The notes under the pieces were generated by a model that was given only the letters and a program-made list of their open reading frames with translations, was not told the origin of the DNA and ran no database searches. From Secundilactobacillus oryzae JCM 18671 (lineage in GTDB: Bacteria; Bacillota; Bacilli; Lactobacillales; Lactobacillaceae), in assembly GCF_000740055.1 (NCBI RefSeq), contig NZ_BBJM01000003.1, positions 1 to 64,000 on the forward strand: a DNA stretch of 64,000 nucleotides, in the 5' to 3' direction. Within the stretch, counting starts at the first letter, position 1. Every line of letters starts with the position of its first letter. Below, one piece after another: positions 53,960 through 62,858 of the stretch. Made by a program: the position numbers and the translations under genes.

Positions 53960-54649
53960 ATGATAAGCAAAGATGAATATCCCCGGTACAAGGCTTGGTT
54001 AAGAAGAGTCGCGGAATTTAAGGATTTTACGGACGATCAATTCGATTATCTGACTGACCAGATGCAAGTTAAAACGTTTGCAAAGGGGCAAATCCTATTC
54101 GATCAAGGTGATATGCGGGATCGCTATTACTTTATGATCTCGGGATTAGTTAGAACTGAACGACTAGATGATACAGGTAACTTTGGCTTTCTTAGTTACA
54201 TTAAAGAAAAGAAGGGCTTCCCTTATCGTGGCTTATTCCAGGATGAGGAGTACGCCTATTCGGCAGAGGCTATGACGAGCATTGAAATCATTTCGTTTCC
54301 GATGAGCAAGTTTGAAGCTGTGATTCAGGAGAATCAATTGGCAACCAAACGGGTCATTCAAGAAATGGGTCAAATCATCAATCGAAATGAAGACCAGTTA
54401 CAACGGATGGTTATCTCTAGCGCAACTAAACGCGTTGAGCAAGCATTAGAGATTTTTAGTGAACAGTTAGGTGAGCCTAAAGCCAATGGCGAAACTTATG
54501 TGCCGTATCCGATTACGTTAATTGAATTAGCGCGAGTGAGTGGGACGACTAGAGAAACTGCGAGTCGAGCCGTTCAAAAATTGATTTCAGATGGTTTAAT
54601 TAGTTATCAGCATAAAAATTTCACATTTTTCGGGGAGACTCTTGCTTAA
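53960..54649 (+). CDS. arcR: ArcR, Crp/Fnr-family regulator of ADI genes
   Basis: A cyclic-nucleotide-fold regulator, known in lactobacilli and streptococci as an activator of the arc operon. N-terminal beta-barrel FAKGQILFDQGDMRDRYYFMISG, dimer helix (about 118-140), and C-terminal HTH ELARVSGTTRETASRAVQKL. No 4Fe-4S cysteine set of Fnr is seen. 229 residues. AGGAG precedes the ATG. It sits between arcC and arcD, so the circuit is likely self-controlled. TGTGA-type sites occur upstream of arcA. Confidence 0.88.
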   Translation: MISKDEYPRYKAWLRRVAEFKDFTDDQFDYLTDQMQVKTFAKGQILFDQGDMRDRYYFMISGLVRTERLDDTGNFGFLSYIKEKKGFPYRGLFQDEEYAYSAEAMTSIEIISFPMSKFEAVIQENQLATKRVIQEMGQIINRNEDQLQRMVISSATKRVEQALEIFSEQLGEPKANGETYVPYPITLIELARVSGTTRETASRAVQKLISDGLISYQHKNFTFFGETLA

Positions 54650-54679
54650 TAATACGACGGATAAGGAAGTGTGTTAACA

Positions 54680-56152
54680 ATGGAAGAATCTGGAAAGGGA
54701 AAATTAAGTTTACTTGAGTTAATTGCATTAGTTGTTGGATCCATCATTGGTGGTGGAGTCTTCAACTTAATGCACGATATGGCAGCCGGTGCGGGTGCCG
54801 GAGCAATTATTATTGGTTGGGTTATTACTGGTATCGGGATGCTGATGCTAGCCAAAACATTCCAAAATTTAACGATGAAACGACCAGATCTGGAAGCTGG
54901 GGTCTACAGTTATGCAGAAGCTGGGTTTGGTAAATACATGGGCTTTAACTCCGCATGGGGTTATTGGCTATCTGCATGGTTAGGGAACGTTGGATATGCA
55001 ACTCTGATGATGAGTGCGGTAGCGTACTTCTTCCCAGTCTTCAAAGATGGTCAAAATATTTGGTCCATTTTGGCTGCTTCAGTTATTTTATGGGCCTGTC
55101 ACTTTATGATTTTACGTGGGGTTGAATCAGCCTCATTCGTGAACACAATCATCACGATTGCCAAGTTAATTCCAATTTTCATTTTCTTAGTCACGATGAT
55201 TATTGCCTTTCGCCTCGGTGTGTTCACTAGTGGTTTCTGGTACACGCCATCAGGTGATTTCCAATTCAGTAACGTCATGAGTCAAGTTAGAAACACGATG
55301 TTAGTAACTGTTTGGGTATTCATTGGTATTGAAGGTGCCGTTGTCTTCTCAGGACGTGCACGTCGTCGGAAAGATGTTGGTAGAGCGACCGTCCTTGGAA
55401 TCATTACAGTGATTTTGATTTACGCTTTGATCACCCTACTGTCATTGGGTGTTATGAGAAGAGCAGGATTAGCTGAATTGAGCCAACCTGCCATGGCTGC
55501 GTTACTTCAAAGTGTGGTTGGTAAATGGGGTGCCGTATTAGTCAATGCTGGACTGATTATTTCAGTTATTGGTGCCTGGTTATCATGGACCATGTTTGCC
55601 GGTCAATTACCATATGAAGCTGCCAAAGAAGGGACGTTCCCTAAGATTTTCGCTAAAGAAAATAAAAATGGTGCGCCGGTTAATTCACTTTGGTTTACGA
55701 ATATCTGTGTGGAATTATTCATGTTCTCATACTTGATTACTGCACAGGCTTATCACTTCTTCTACTCAATTGCGAGTGCTGCAATTTTGATTCCATACGC
55801 CTTTTCGGCTTTCTATCAGTTAAAGTATTCGTTACAAGAAGATGCCTCGGTTGCTGGCAGAACTGGCAATATTTGGGTCGGTGTCATCTCTAGTATTTAT
55901 GCCGTTTGGTTGCTCTATGCTGCCAACCTGGGTTACATCTTATTAATGTCATTGCTGTTTGCAGCAGGCATTCCAGTATACTGGTTGCTTCAAAAGCGAG
56001 ACAATAAAGCTGAAAAAGTATTTGGTCCCACTGAAATGGTTGTGGCCATTCTAGTTGCTTTGTTAGCACTATTGACCATTTTTGAAATCTTCCACCTTGG
56101 TGTGAATGGTGTAACTGGTCTCGAATGGGGCACATTTAGTGATATGTTTTAA
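54680..56152 (+). CDS. arcD: Arginine/ornithine antiporter ArcD
   Basis: Exchanges external arginine for internal ornithine, powering the pathway without energy cost. An APC-superfamily protein with about 12-13 membrane helices, beginning SLLELIALVVGSIIGGGVFN (substrate-binding unwound helix GSIIGGGV) and IEGAVVFSGRARRRKDVG in helix 6-7 region. 490 residues from ATG at 54680, with AAGGAAG upstream; the frame also opens at a GTG 54671. Neighbours arcR and argR confirm the role. Confidence 0.92.
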   Translation: MEESGKGKLSLLELIALVVGSIIGGGVFNLMHDMAAGAGAGAIIIGWVITGIGMLMLAKTFQNLTMKRPDLEAGVYSYAEAGFGKYMGFNSAWGYWLSAWLGNVGYATLMMSAVAYFFPVFKDGQNIWSILAASVILWACHFMILRGVESASFVNTIITIAKLIPIFIFLVTMIIAFRLGVFTSGFWYTPSGDFQFSNVMSQVRNTMLVTVWVFIGIEGAVVFSGRARRRKDVGRATVLGIITVILIYALITLLSLGVMRRAGLAELSQPAMAALLQSVVGKWGAVLVNAGLIISVIGAWLSWTMFAGQLPYEAAKEGTFPKIFAKENKNGAPVNSLWFTNICVELFMFSYLITAQAYHFFYSIASAAILIPYAFSAFYQLKYSLQEDASVAGRTGNIWVGVISSIYAVWLLYAANLGYILLMSLLFAAGIPVYWLLQKRDNKAEKVFGPTEMVVAILVALLALLTIFEIFHLGVNGVTGLEWGTFSDMF

Positions 56153-56186
56153 ACTAACGCATTGAGCAGTCTGCGAGGAATTCGTT

Positions 56187-56654
56187 ATGAACAAAGCCAT
56201 TAGACAGTCGAAAATTGAACAACTGATCAACCAGTTTGAGATTGCAACTCAAGATGAGTTGATGGAAAAGCTTAAAGAAAACCAAATTTCGGCTACGCCA
56301 GCAACGATTTCTCGGGATATTCGTGAGATGCAAATTGTGAAGCAGCCTAATGAAATGGGAAAAGTGCGGTTTGTTCGTTTCGCTAAAGTGAACGATTTAG
56401 ACCAGCAACGCCTCTTTGATGCTATTCACGATACGGTGGTTAAGGTTGAGCAAATTCAATTTATCAATATTATTCATACCTTGCCGAGTTATGCGAATAT
56501 GTTAGCGGCAATTGTTGATGACTTGCAGCTGTCAAATATAGTTGGAACCCTAGCTGGACATGACACAATTGTGTTACTTAGCAAAAATCTCATCGCTGCT
56601 ACAGCGGTCAACAAGTTATTTTTAGGAAATGCAGATCAGAGTTTATTGAACTAA
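56187..56654 (+). CDS. argR: ArgR/AhrC-family arginine repressor
   Basis: A hexameric arginine sensor that binds ARG boxes. Winged-helix N-terminus (about 1-70, with ATPATISRDIREMQI) and C-terminal oligomerisation domain containing GTLAGHDTIVLL, which binds arginine. 155 residues, normal. GAGGAA precedes the ATG. It closes the arc cluster; lactobacilli often carry several ArgR copies, some acting as activators of ADI genes, so the sign of its effect is not known. A terminator follows. Confidence 0.9.
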   Translation: MNKAIRQSKIEQLINQFEIATQDELMEKLKENQISATPATISRDIREMQIVKQPNEMGKVRFVRFAKVNDLDQQRLFDAIHDTVVKVEQIQFINIIHTLPSYANMLAAIVDDLQLSNIVGTLAGHDTIVLLSKNLIAATAVNKLFLGNADQSLLN

Positions 56655-56660
56655 GAAGGA

Positions 56661-56687
56661 AGTCAGGCGGAGGCCTGACTTTTTTTG
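56661..56687 (+). terminator. arc cluster terminator
   Basis: AGTCAGGC (56661-56668) pairs with GCCTGACT (56673-56680), 4-nt loop, T run. Confidence 0.9.
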
Positions 56688-56742
56688 TATAGTTGACCAT
56701 TTTGGCTACCAATGCTATTTTTAGAAAAAGAATTGGGGTGCG

Positions 56743-57849
56743 ATGATGGGTTTAAAAAATAGACAATCAAATGATGTCTCAACTGGTCGAACGGGTCGGT
56801 TTAATTTGATTACGGATGTACCGGGTGTTCAGGTTGGTCATACGACTATTGATGATGGAAATGTCCATACTGGTGTCACGGCAATTTTGCCACAAACGGA
56901 CAATGTCTTTTTACAAAAATTACCGGCGGCAACTCATGTCATCAATGGTTTTGGGAAAAGTGCGGGCCTTGTTCAGATTGAGGAACTGGGAACGCTTGAA
57001 ACGCCACTAGTGTTAACGAACACGTTTGGGGTGGGGACAGCACTGAATGCTTTAACTAAAGCGATGCTGGCACAAAATTCAGATATTGGCGATACGACTA
57101 GTACGGTTAACCCGGTTATTTTGGAGTGTAATGACGGGGATGTGTCAGATATTCGCAAAATGGCCATTCAGGAAACTGACGTGACAATGGCACTTGAAAA
57201 TAGTGCTACTCAATTTGAAGAAGGCGCTGTCGGTGCCGGACGGGGTATGATGTGCTATGACTTGAAGGGGGGCATTGGCTCTTCTTCTCGACTAGTGGAT
57301 GTGGATCAACAACAGTTTACGATTGGCACGCTGGTCATGAGTAATTTCGGTTTTCTCCGTGATCTGGTCATCGCGGGCGAATCTATCGGTCAGTTAATTT
57401 TTGATTATTTAAAACAAGCCGAAAAGAAAGAGGAACACGGTTCAATTATCACAATTGTTGCAACAGATGCTCCGTTGGACGCTAGACAGTTAAAACGGTT
57501 GGCGAAGCGAGCAAGTGTTGGAATTACGAGAACCGGTTCCTTCATTGGTCATGGTAGTGGCGAAATTGTTGTCGCTTTTTCAACCGCCAACCGGGTGGCA
57601 CACTATCCCCAAAATAATCTAGAATCGGTGATTCGTTATAACGACGATAAAATTGATCAATTTTTCCGATCCGTAGTCGGTAGCGTGGATGAATCGGTTC
57701 GGAGTTCACTAGTTCATGCTGAATCCGTGGTTGATCGTAAGGGAAAATTAAGAATGAGCTTACCTGCAATTTTAGAAAAAATGAGTCAGGATGAAACGAT
57801 TAATCATGAGTTGATTACGAAAGTTCAACAGGAATTGGGGTTAATTTAA
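56743..57849 (+). CDS. P1-family (DmpA/S58) aminopeptidase
   Basis: A self-processing N-terminal nucleophile hydrolase that releases N-terminal residues from small peptides, including beta-peptides in some members. Family pieces: ITDVPGVQVGHTT start, GVTAILP, GRGMMCYDLKGGIGSSSR and the cleavage point LVMSNFG, where S200 should become the nucleophile after autocleavage. 368 residues. GGGGTG precedes the tandem ATGs. The next gene begins on the very next base after its stop, so both peptidases share a transcript. It opens a peptide utilisation cluster. Confidence 0.85.
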   Translation: MMGLKNRQSNDVSTGRTGRFNLITDVPGVQVGHTTIDDGNVHTGVTAILPQTDNVFLQKLPAATHVINGFGKSAGLVQIEELGTLETPLVLTNTFGVGTALNALTKAMLAQNSDIGDTTSTVNPVILECNDGDVSDIRKMAIQETDVTMALENSATQFEEGAVGAGRGMMCYDLKGGIGSSSRLVDVDQQQFTIGTLVMSNFGFLRDLVIAGESIGQLIFDYLKQAEKKEEHGSIITIVATDAPLDARQLKRLAKRASVGITRTGSFIGHGSGEIVVAFSTANRVAHYPQNNLESVIRYNDDKIDQFFRSVVGSVDESVRSSLVHAESVVDRKGKLRMSLPAILEKMSQDETINHELITKVQQELGLI

Positions 57850-58398
57850 ATGACTGAAAAGCAATTCTTGGGGGTTCCCAATATTGACCAAATAGCGTTT
57901 GGTGCTGAAAATGGTTGTGAAGCGGCTAGTCTCCTAGAAGGTTTCTGGTACAAAGGCAAACTGACAAATCTTTCTTACTTGGAATTTTTGAAGCAAATGC
58001 CAATTGCTGAAGATGCCAATCCCTATCATGGGTTTGGCGGATCACCGTTTCGAACGGAGCCAGGAAATTTCGAGGCTATTTTCACCGTACCGTTAAAGCG
58101 TTGGTCACGTCGTTATGGTTCAGTCAGGGATTTAACGGGAGCGAATGTGAATTGGCTCTACAATGAGGTCAACCATGGCAATCCTGTCTTGGCATATGTG
58201 ACTGTGCATTTCGAGAAACCGGTGTGGAAAGCCTACAAATTTGGTGAGGCGCCAGTCAATAATCATGCGGTCATTTTGGATGGTGTGAATGATAGTCAGG
58301 TTCATGTCAGTGATCCGATTGATGGGCAGTATTGGTTGAAGCGAGATCAGTTTGAACAAATTTATAATGCGCGGAAAATGGCAATTGTCATTCTGTAA
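57850..58398 (+). CDS. C39-like cysteine peptidase domain protein
   Basis: A papain-fold protein of the Peptidase_C39_2 group with C23 (ENGCEAASL), H139 (NNHAVIL) and D155 (VSDPID) as likely catalytic residues. The N-terminal LGVPNIDQ matches the substrate-cleft strand. 182 residues with no signal peptide or membrane segment, so it should act in the cytoplasm, unlike many secreted C39-like cell-wall proteins. It starts at the base after the P1 peptidase stop (TTAATTTAAATG). The substrate is not known. A shared terminator separates it from the converging Lrp gene. Confidence 0.78.
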   Translation: MTEKQFLGVPNIDQIAFGAENGCEAASLLEGFWYKGKLTNLSYLEFLKQMPIAEDANPYHGFGGSPFRTEPGNFEAIFTVPLKRWSRRYGSVRDLTGANVNWLYNEVNHGNPVLAYVTVHFEKPVWKAYKFGEAPVNNHAVILDGVNDSQVHVSDPIDGQYWLKRDQFEQIYNARKMAIVIL

Positions 58399-58400
58399 GC

Positions 58401-58437
58401 AAAAAAGCAAATTCTCAAACTGAGAATTTGCTTTTTT
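58401..58437. terminator. Bidirectional terminator between C39-like gene and lrp-like gene
   Basis: A perfect 17-bp stem (58401-58417 / 58421-58437) with an AAC loop; A and T runs on both sides, and it overlaps the lrp stop codon. Confidence 0.92.
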
Positions 58438-58879
58438 ATTCGCCTTGAGACAGTTGAGGGCCTCGATTATCTATGCTGGTTGTAAATACAATCTGAGTAC
58501 TTGTTTTTCCGAATTGGGAAACCTGATTGACAAACTGATCGAGCGCCCCGGTATTTTCAAAGGCGACCTGGATAAGTTGAGAATAGTCACCAGTAACGCA
58601 GTCGCACTGCAGAACGTGTTTGGATTCACGGACAAACTGATAAAACTGCGGTTCAAGCGTTGGATCTAGTTGTAAACGAATAAAGGCCTTAACGTTGTAA
58701 TTTAATTTAGGTAAATCCACCACAGCTTGGTAACTTTTGATAATGCCATTGGTTTCCAGACGATTGATGCGGGCAGCAATTGCTGGTGAGGTGATGAAAC
58801 ATTTTTCAGCCAGCTCCTTTAACGAAACTCGTGCATTTTTTTGTAATTCACTAATAATTATGATATCCGTTTTGTCCAT
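58436..58879 (-). CDS. Lrp/AsnC-family transcriptional regulator
   Basis: An amino-acid-responsive regulator. N-terminal HTH DIIIISELQKNARVSLKELAEKC with SPAIAARINRLETNGIIKSYQAV, and a C-terminal RAM/effector domain (about 65-145, CDCVTGDYSQLIQV). 147 residues from ATG at 58879 on the minus strand, with AGGCGG upstream. It is divergent from oppA across a 235-bp region with tandem repeats, and thus the likely regulator of the peptide cluster. The ligand may be a branched amino acid, but this is inference. Confidence 0.85.
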   Translation of the reverse strand: MDKTDIIIISELQKNARVSLKELAEKCFITSPAIAARINRLETNGIIKSYQAVVDLPKLNYNVKAFIRLQLDPTLEPQFYQFVRESKHVLQCDCVTGDYSQLIQVAFENTGALDQFVNQVSQFGKTSTQIVFTTSIDNRGPQLSQGE

Positions 58880-59114
58880 TATACAGCCGCCTAACTTAAT
58901 TTTATTAAATAATATCATATGAATAAGCAGTTTTGAACGATTTTTCTTAATAAAATAAAGCTATTTTTGAATATATCTATTAAATATAAAGTAAAATTTA
59001 TGATTAAGTAATGATTAAGTATAAATGAATAAGTGAATATATTTTCATTAAATTTTGTGTTAAGTTAGTAATAGTAAATCAAAAATCTGTATTAACAATT
59101 AAGGAGTGGGAAGC
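58880..59114. promoter_or_regulatory. Divergent region with tandem 11-bp repeats (lrp-like / oppA)
   Basis: ATGATTAAGTA occurs twice head to tail at 59000-59010 and 59011-59021, with a third close copy ATGAATAAGTG at 59025-59035. The region is very A/T-rich, as Lrp-family sites often are. Clear -35/-10 boxes could not be fixed. Confidence 0.5.
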
Positions 59115-60740
59115 ATGCATTTATCGAAGCGAATTACGGTGGGCATAGGGTTAGCAGTTGTTCCACTGATCTTAGCTGCTTGTGGCAATTCAAGTACTGG
59201 CGCATCTAAGCAAGAATTTTCAACATCATCGAGTGATCAACTAACGAGTGTTGACTTATCTAAATCAACCGCGTTAGCAACTTTTAATACGTTGAATAAT
59301 GTTGGTGAAGGTCTTGTTCGTTTGGGGGCAAATAGTAAGGTTGAACCCGGTATTGCTAAAACGAATAGCGTATCGAAGGATGGACTAACTTATACGTTTA
59401 ATCTTCGTAAGAATGCCAAATGGAGTAATGGGGACCCTGTTACGGCACAAGATTTCGTTTATTCATGGCAACGCACGGTCAACCCTAAAACAGCTTCACA
59501 ATATACGTATCTCTTTTCCGGAATTAAAAATGCAGATTCAATTGTGAATAAGAAAAAGCCAGTGAGTTCACTTGGTATCAAAGCGGATGGTAAGTATAAG
59601 CTAACCGTGACGCTAGAAAAGCGGATTCCATATTTCAAATTATTGATGGGCTTCCCAGTCTTCTTCCCACAAAACGAGAAAGTTGTAAACAAGTATGGTA
59701 GCAAGTATGGGACAACAGCTAAGACACAAGTCTACAACGGTCCATTTACGTTGACGAACTGGAATGGTTCCAGCATGAAGTATACTTTGAAGCGTAACAA
59801 ATCATACTGGGATAAGTCAGACGTTAAGATGCAACAAATTAACGTTCAAGTCATTAAAGAGCAGTCAACTGGTTTGAATCTTTATAACCAAAAGAAGTTG
59901 GATATGGATCAGCTATCGACGACTCAAGCAAAACAAATGAAGAACGATAAAAACCTAGTCAATCGTCGTCAATCATCATCGTACTACATTGCATTTAACC
60001 AAAAGAACAAGATGTTTAAGAACGAAAAAATGCGTCAAGCAATGTCAATGATTATTGACCGTGATGAGCTTGTTTCAAAGGTTGTTGGTGGCGGAGCAGT
60101 TAATCCTAAGAGTTTCGTTTCGCAAGGACTAGCCAAATCACCAGCTGACGGCACTGATTTCACGAAGGATATAGAAGTGCCAGCAGCCATGAAGCACAAC
60201 GTGGCTCAGGCGAAAAAGCTTTGGAACGAAGGCTTGAAGGAATCAGGGCAAACGGAAGTTAGTTTCACATTGTTAAACTCGGATGGCTACGATATGCAAC
60301 AATTGAGCCAATACCTTCAAAGTGAGTTACAACAACTACCACACCTAAAGGTTTCATTGAGCAACATTCCAGGCCGAACGCTTCTTTCAAGACAAGCTGA
60401 TCATGATTTTGAGGCGTCTGTATGTAACTGGTTTGCCGACTTCTCTGATCCAATCACATTCTTGAATATTACGACTAGTGGAAATGGTAGCAACAACGCT
60501 CAATGGTCAAATAAGACTTATGACAAACTAATTGATGCTTCCAACAATGCCGATGCCAATGACGCAACTAAGCGTTGGAACGACATGGTGAAAGCCCAAA
60601 ACATTTTGCTGAAGGAGCAGGGTATTACGCCACTTTACCAATCTGGTGAAGCCTGGCTGGTACGTCCTTACGTCAAGGGTATCGTTTATAACACAGCTGG
60701 TGCAAACTACGATTATAAGTCAGCTTATATCGATAAATAG
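59115..60740 (+). CDS. OppA-type peptide-binding lipoprotein
   Basis: An extracellular solute-binding protein that captures peptides for an ABC transporter. Signal peptide with a lipobox LAAC, lipidated at C23; the mature part shows the family patterns NVGEGLVRL, TFNLRKNAKWSNGDPVTAQDFVYSWQRT and the C-terminal NNAQWSNKTYDKLIDASN. 541 residues from ATG at 59115; ribosome binding site AAGGAG. No permease or ATPase genes are next to it, so it must use components encoded elsewhere. The epimerase gene follows by 12 bp, which suggests peptides from murein as ligands. Confidence 0.9.
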   Translation: MHLSKRITVGIGLAVVPLILAACGNSSTGASKQEFSTSSSDQLTSVDLSKSTALATFNTLNNVGEGLVRLGANSKVEPGIAKTNSVSKDGLTYTFNLRKNAKWSNGDPVTAQDFVYSWQRTVNPKTASQYTYLFSGIKNADSIVNKKKPVSSLGIKADGKYKLTVTLEKRIPYFKLLMGFPVFFPQNEKVVNKYGSKYGTTAKTQVYNGPFTLTNWNGSSMKYTLKRNKSYWDKSDVKMQQINVQVIKEQSTGLNLYNQKKLDMDQLSTTQAKQMKNDKNLVNRRQSSSYYIAFNQKNKMFKNEKMRQAMSMIIDRDELVSKVVGGGAVNPKSFVSQGLAKSPADGTDFTKDIEVPAAMKHNVAQAKKLWNEGLKESGQTEVSFTLLNSDGYDMQQLSQYLQSELQQLPHLKVSLSNIPGRTLLSRQADHDFEASVCNWFADFSDPITFLNITTSGNGSNNAQWSNKTYDKLIDASNNADANDATKRWNDMVKAQNILLKEQGITPLYQSGEAWLVRPYVKGIVYNTAGANYDYKSAYIDK

Positions 60741-60752
60741 GGGGACTAGCAA

Positions 60753-61832
60753 TTGGAACCAACAATAGAAAGAATCGTCTCGCGAGACGTTGCGATTCCA
60801 CTTAAGGAACCATTTAAGACGGCGTTACGAACCGTTACCACTGCTGAAACTGTTCTAGTGGCTATTTATTTGAGTAATGGCGAGGTCGGGTATGGTGAAG
60901 CGGCACCAACACCAGTCATAACGGGTGATAGTAAGGCAAGTATTCACTATATAATTGATGACTTAATTGGACCAAAATTGATAGGCATGAGCTTGTCTAA
61001 TAGTGAGGCGATTAAGCAATTAATTGATACGGCGGCTGTTCATAATTCGAGTCCCAAGGCTGCTCTGAATATTGCAATTAATGACTTACTTGCAAAACAG
61101 TATCAGGCACCATTATCTGAGGTATTGGGTGGATTTCGTCAGCAAGTGGTAACGGATTATACGGTGAGTGTGGGCACTTCAACCGAAATGATTTCGCACG
61201 CAAAACGGCTAATTTCACAGAGCTTTCATACACTGAAGGTGAAGGTTGGAAGTGATTCTGAACAGCATGATCTACAAAAAGTTCGTGAGCTCAGAGAGGC
61301 AGTTGGACCAGAAATCAAAATTCGCTTAGATGCCAATCAGGGTTGGCACCCTAAGCAGGCCGTAACTGCCATTCAAGCAATGGAAGCGGAGAAGTTAGCT
61401 GTCGAATTGGTGGAACAGCCAGTGGCGGCATCAGATTTTGAGGGAATGGCATACGTGACGCAACGCGTAAATACACCAATCCTTGCTGATGAGAGTATTT
61501 TTTCCGTTGCGGATGCCGATCGCCTCATTCATATGGGTGGGTGTGATCTTATCAATCTGAAACTCATGAAGGCGGGCGGAATTGATAATGCGCTGAAAAT
61601 TAACACCTTAGCTGAGGCAGCAGGTATTTCATGCATGGTGGGCAGCATGATTGAATCTGTCGTTTCCGTCACCGCAGCTGCACATTTGGCGGCTGCAAAA
61701 TCAAATATTAAATACGTTGATTTAGATGCGTCAATGATGTTTTCAGAAAATCCAATGGCAGGCGGCATTAAAACGGTGGGAGAGTTAATTACCTTACCAA
61801 AAGCCAATGGTCTTGGGATTACAGAAAAATAA
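60753..61832 (+). CDS. Dipeptide epimerase (L-Ala-D/L-Glu type)
   Basis: Enolase-superfamily enzyme that interconverts L-Ala-D-Glu and L-Ala-L-Glu so that murein peptides can be split. Catalytic lysines K162-x-K164 (LKVKVG) and K270 (NLKLMKAGG); metal ligands in RLDANQGW (D193), ELVEQPV and LADESIF. 359 residues. TTG start with AGGGGGAC upstream. It directly follows the OppA-like gene, as in recycling operons with ykfB. A terminator closes this part. Substrate specificity within the family cannot be read fully. Confidence 0.88.
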   Translation: MEPTIERIVSRDVAIPLKEPFKTALRTVTTAETVLVAIYLSNGEVGYGEAAPTPVITGDSKASIHYIIDDLIGPKLIGMSLSNSEAIKQLIDTAAVHNSSPKAALNIAINDLLAKQYQAPLSEVLGGFRQQVVTDYTVSVGTSTEMISHAKRLISQSFHTLKVKVGSDSEQHDLQKVRELREAVGPEIKIRLDANQGWHPKQAVTAIQAMEAEKLAVELVEQPVAASDFEGMAYVTQRVNTPILADESIFSVADADRLIHMGGCDLINLKLMKAGGIDNALKINTLAEAAGISCMVGSMIESVVSVTAAAHLAAAKSNIKYVDLDASMMFSENPMAGGIKTVGELITLPKANGLGITEK

Positions 61833-61840
61833 AATTAAGG

Positions 61841-61874
61841 AAAGGTTGCGACGAGATTTAGTCGCAGCCTTTTT
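61841..61874 (+). terminator. Terminator after epimerase
   Basis: AAAGGTTGCGAC (61841-61852) pairs with GTCGCAGCCTTT (61861-61872) with one G-U, then TTTTT. Confidence 0.85.
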
Positions 61875-61906
61875 ACTTTCATAGAGAGTCATCGAGAGAC
61901 AGTTAC

Positions 61907-61935
61907 TTTCGAATCAAGAGTCAATGTTGTATATT
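61907..61935 (+). promoter_or_regulatory. Promoter of the SH3-NlpC/P60 gene
   Basis: TTTCGA (61907-61912, weak), 17-bp spacer, TATATT (61930-61935), 24 bp before the ATG. Confidence 0.5.
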
Positions 61936-61958
61936 GTAGTGAAATAGGAGGGATTCGA

Positions 61959-62858
61959 ATGGAAATAAGAAGAGTTATCGTGCCAGTTGCCACGATCTGG
62001 ACAAAACCAGATGCACCCCGAAAAGAAGATCGACTAGCGCTCGAAGGCGATGTTGCAAAATGGGTGTCAGAAATGTCATTAGAAAGCTCAATCGATTTGG
62101 CTGACGGCGATCGATTAGCCACTCAGGCACTTTTTAATGATCAAGTTGAAGTTTTAGAAACCCAAGGGAATTGGGCCAAAGTTTCAGTCCTTGCCCAGCA
62201 GGATGATGCAGGTGAGGATGGTTACCAAGGTTGGGTACCACTTAAGTTATTGAGTCAGCCCGTTTCAGAAGCCTTTGTCGAACCCACCACAGAAGTTCAA
62301 GTGGCAATTCCTAAGACATCGTTGTTAGATGCAGAAGGTCATCCAGTGCTTGAAATTACAATGGGTACGGCATTTAAGGTTGTGGGGAGTCAGGATGACT
62401 TACTCGAAGTTGAGACGCCACTGGATGGACAATTCTTCATTGAAAAGCAAGCTACCGAAGTTCCAGTGACCGGTGCGAGCATGGGTGATCAGTTAGTCGC
62501 ACTGGCAAAGCAGTTTATGGGACTCCGCTATTTGTGGGCCGGAATTAGTCCTTATGGTTTTGATTGCTCAGGACTCACCTATAATTTACATCGGGTCTTG
62601 GGTGTTGAAATTCCACGTGATGCTGACGATCAAAGCGAAAATGGGACTGCAGTGGCTCCGGAAGATTTAAAACCTGGCGATTTGTTATTTTTTGCCCATG
62701 AACGTGGACAGGGATATGTCCACCACGTCGGCATTTACGTGGGTAACGGACAAATGATTCAGTCCCGAACGATTGGTAAAAACGTCGATATTGGGACGCT
62801 AACTGAAATGCGTTATGCACCTGAACTGGCAGGAGCAAGGAGATATTGGCATGAATGA
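61959..62858 (+). CDS. SH3-like plus NlpC/P60 endopeptidase (YkfC-like)
   Basis: A cytoplasmic-type cysteine endopeptidase that in Bacillus YkfC cuts gamma-D-Glu bonds in murein peptides. N-terminal SH3-like domains (about 1-160) precede the NlpC/P60 core with C203 (GFDCSGLTYN), H255-H256 (YVHHVGIYVG) and a third polar residue downstream. 299 residues, no signal peptide, so it handles imported peptides. AGGAGG precedes the ATG. It overlaps the next gene by 8 bp. Together with the epimerase it completes L-Ala-D-Glu-diamino acid breakdown. Confidence 0.88.
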   Translation: MEIRRVIVPVATIWTKPDAPRKEDRLALEGDVAKWVSEMSLESSIDLADGDRLATQALFNDQVEVLETQGNWAKVSVLAQQDDAGEDGYQGWVPLKLLSQPVSEAFVEPTTEVQVAIPKTSLLDAEGHPVLEITMGTAFKVVGSQDDLLEVETPLDGQFFIEKQATEVPVTGASMGDQLVALAKQFMGLRYLWAGISPYGFDCSGLTYNLHRVLGVEIPRDADDQSENGTAVAPEDLKPGDLLFFAHERGQGYVHHVGIYVGNGQMIQSRTIGKNVDIGTLTEMRYAPELAGARRYWHE

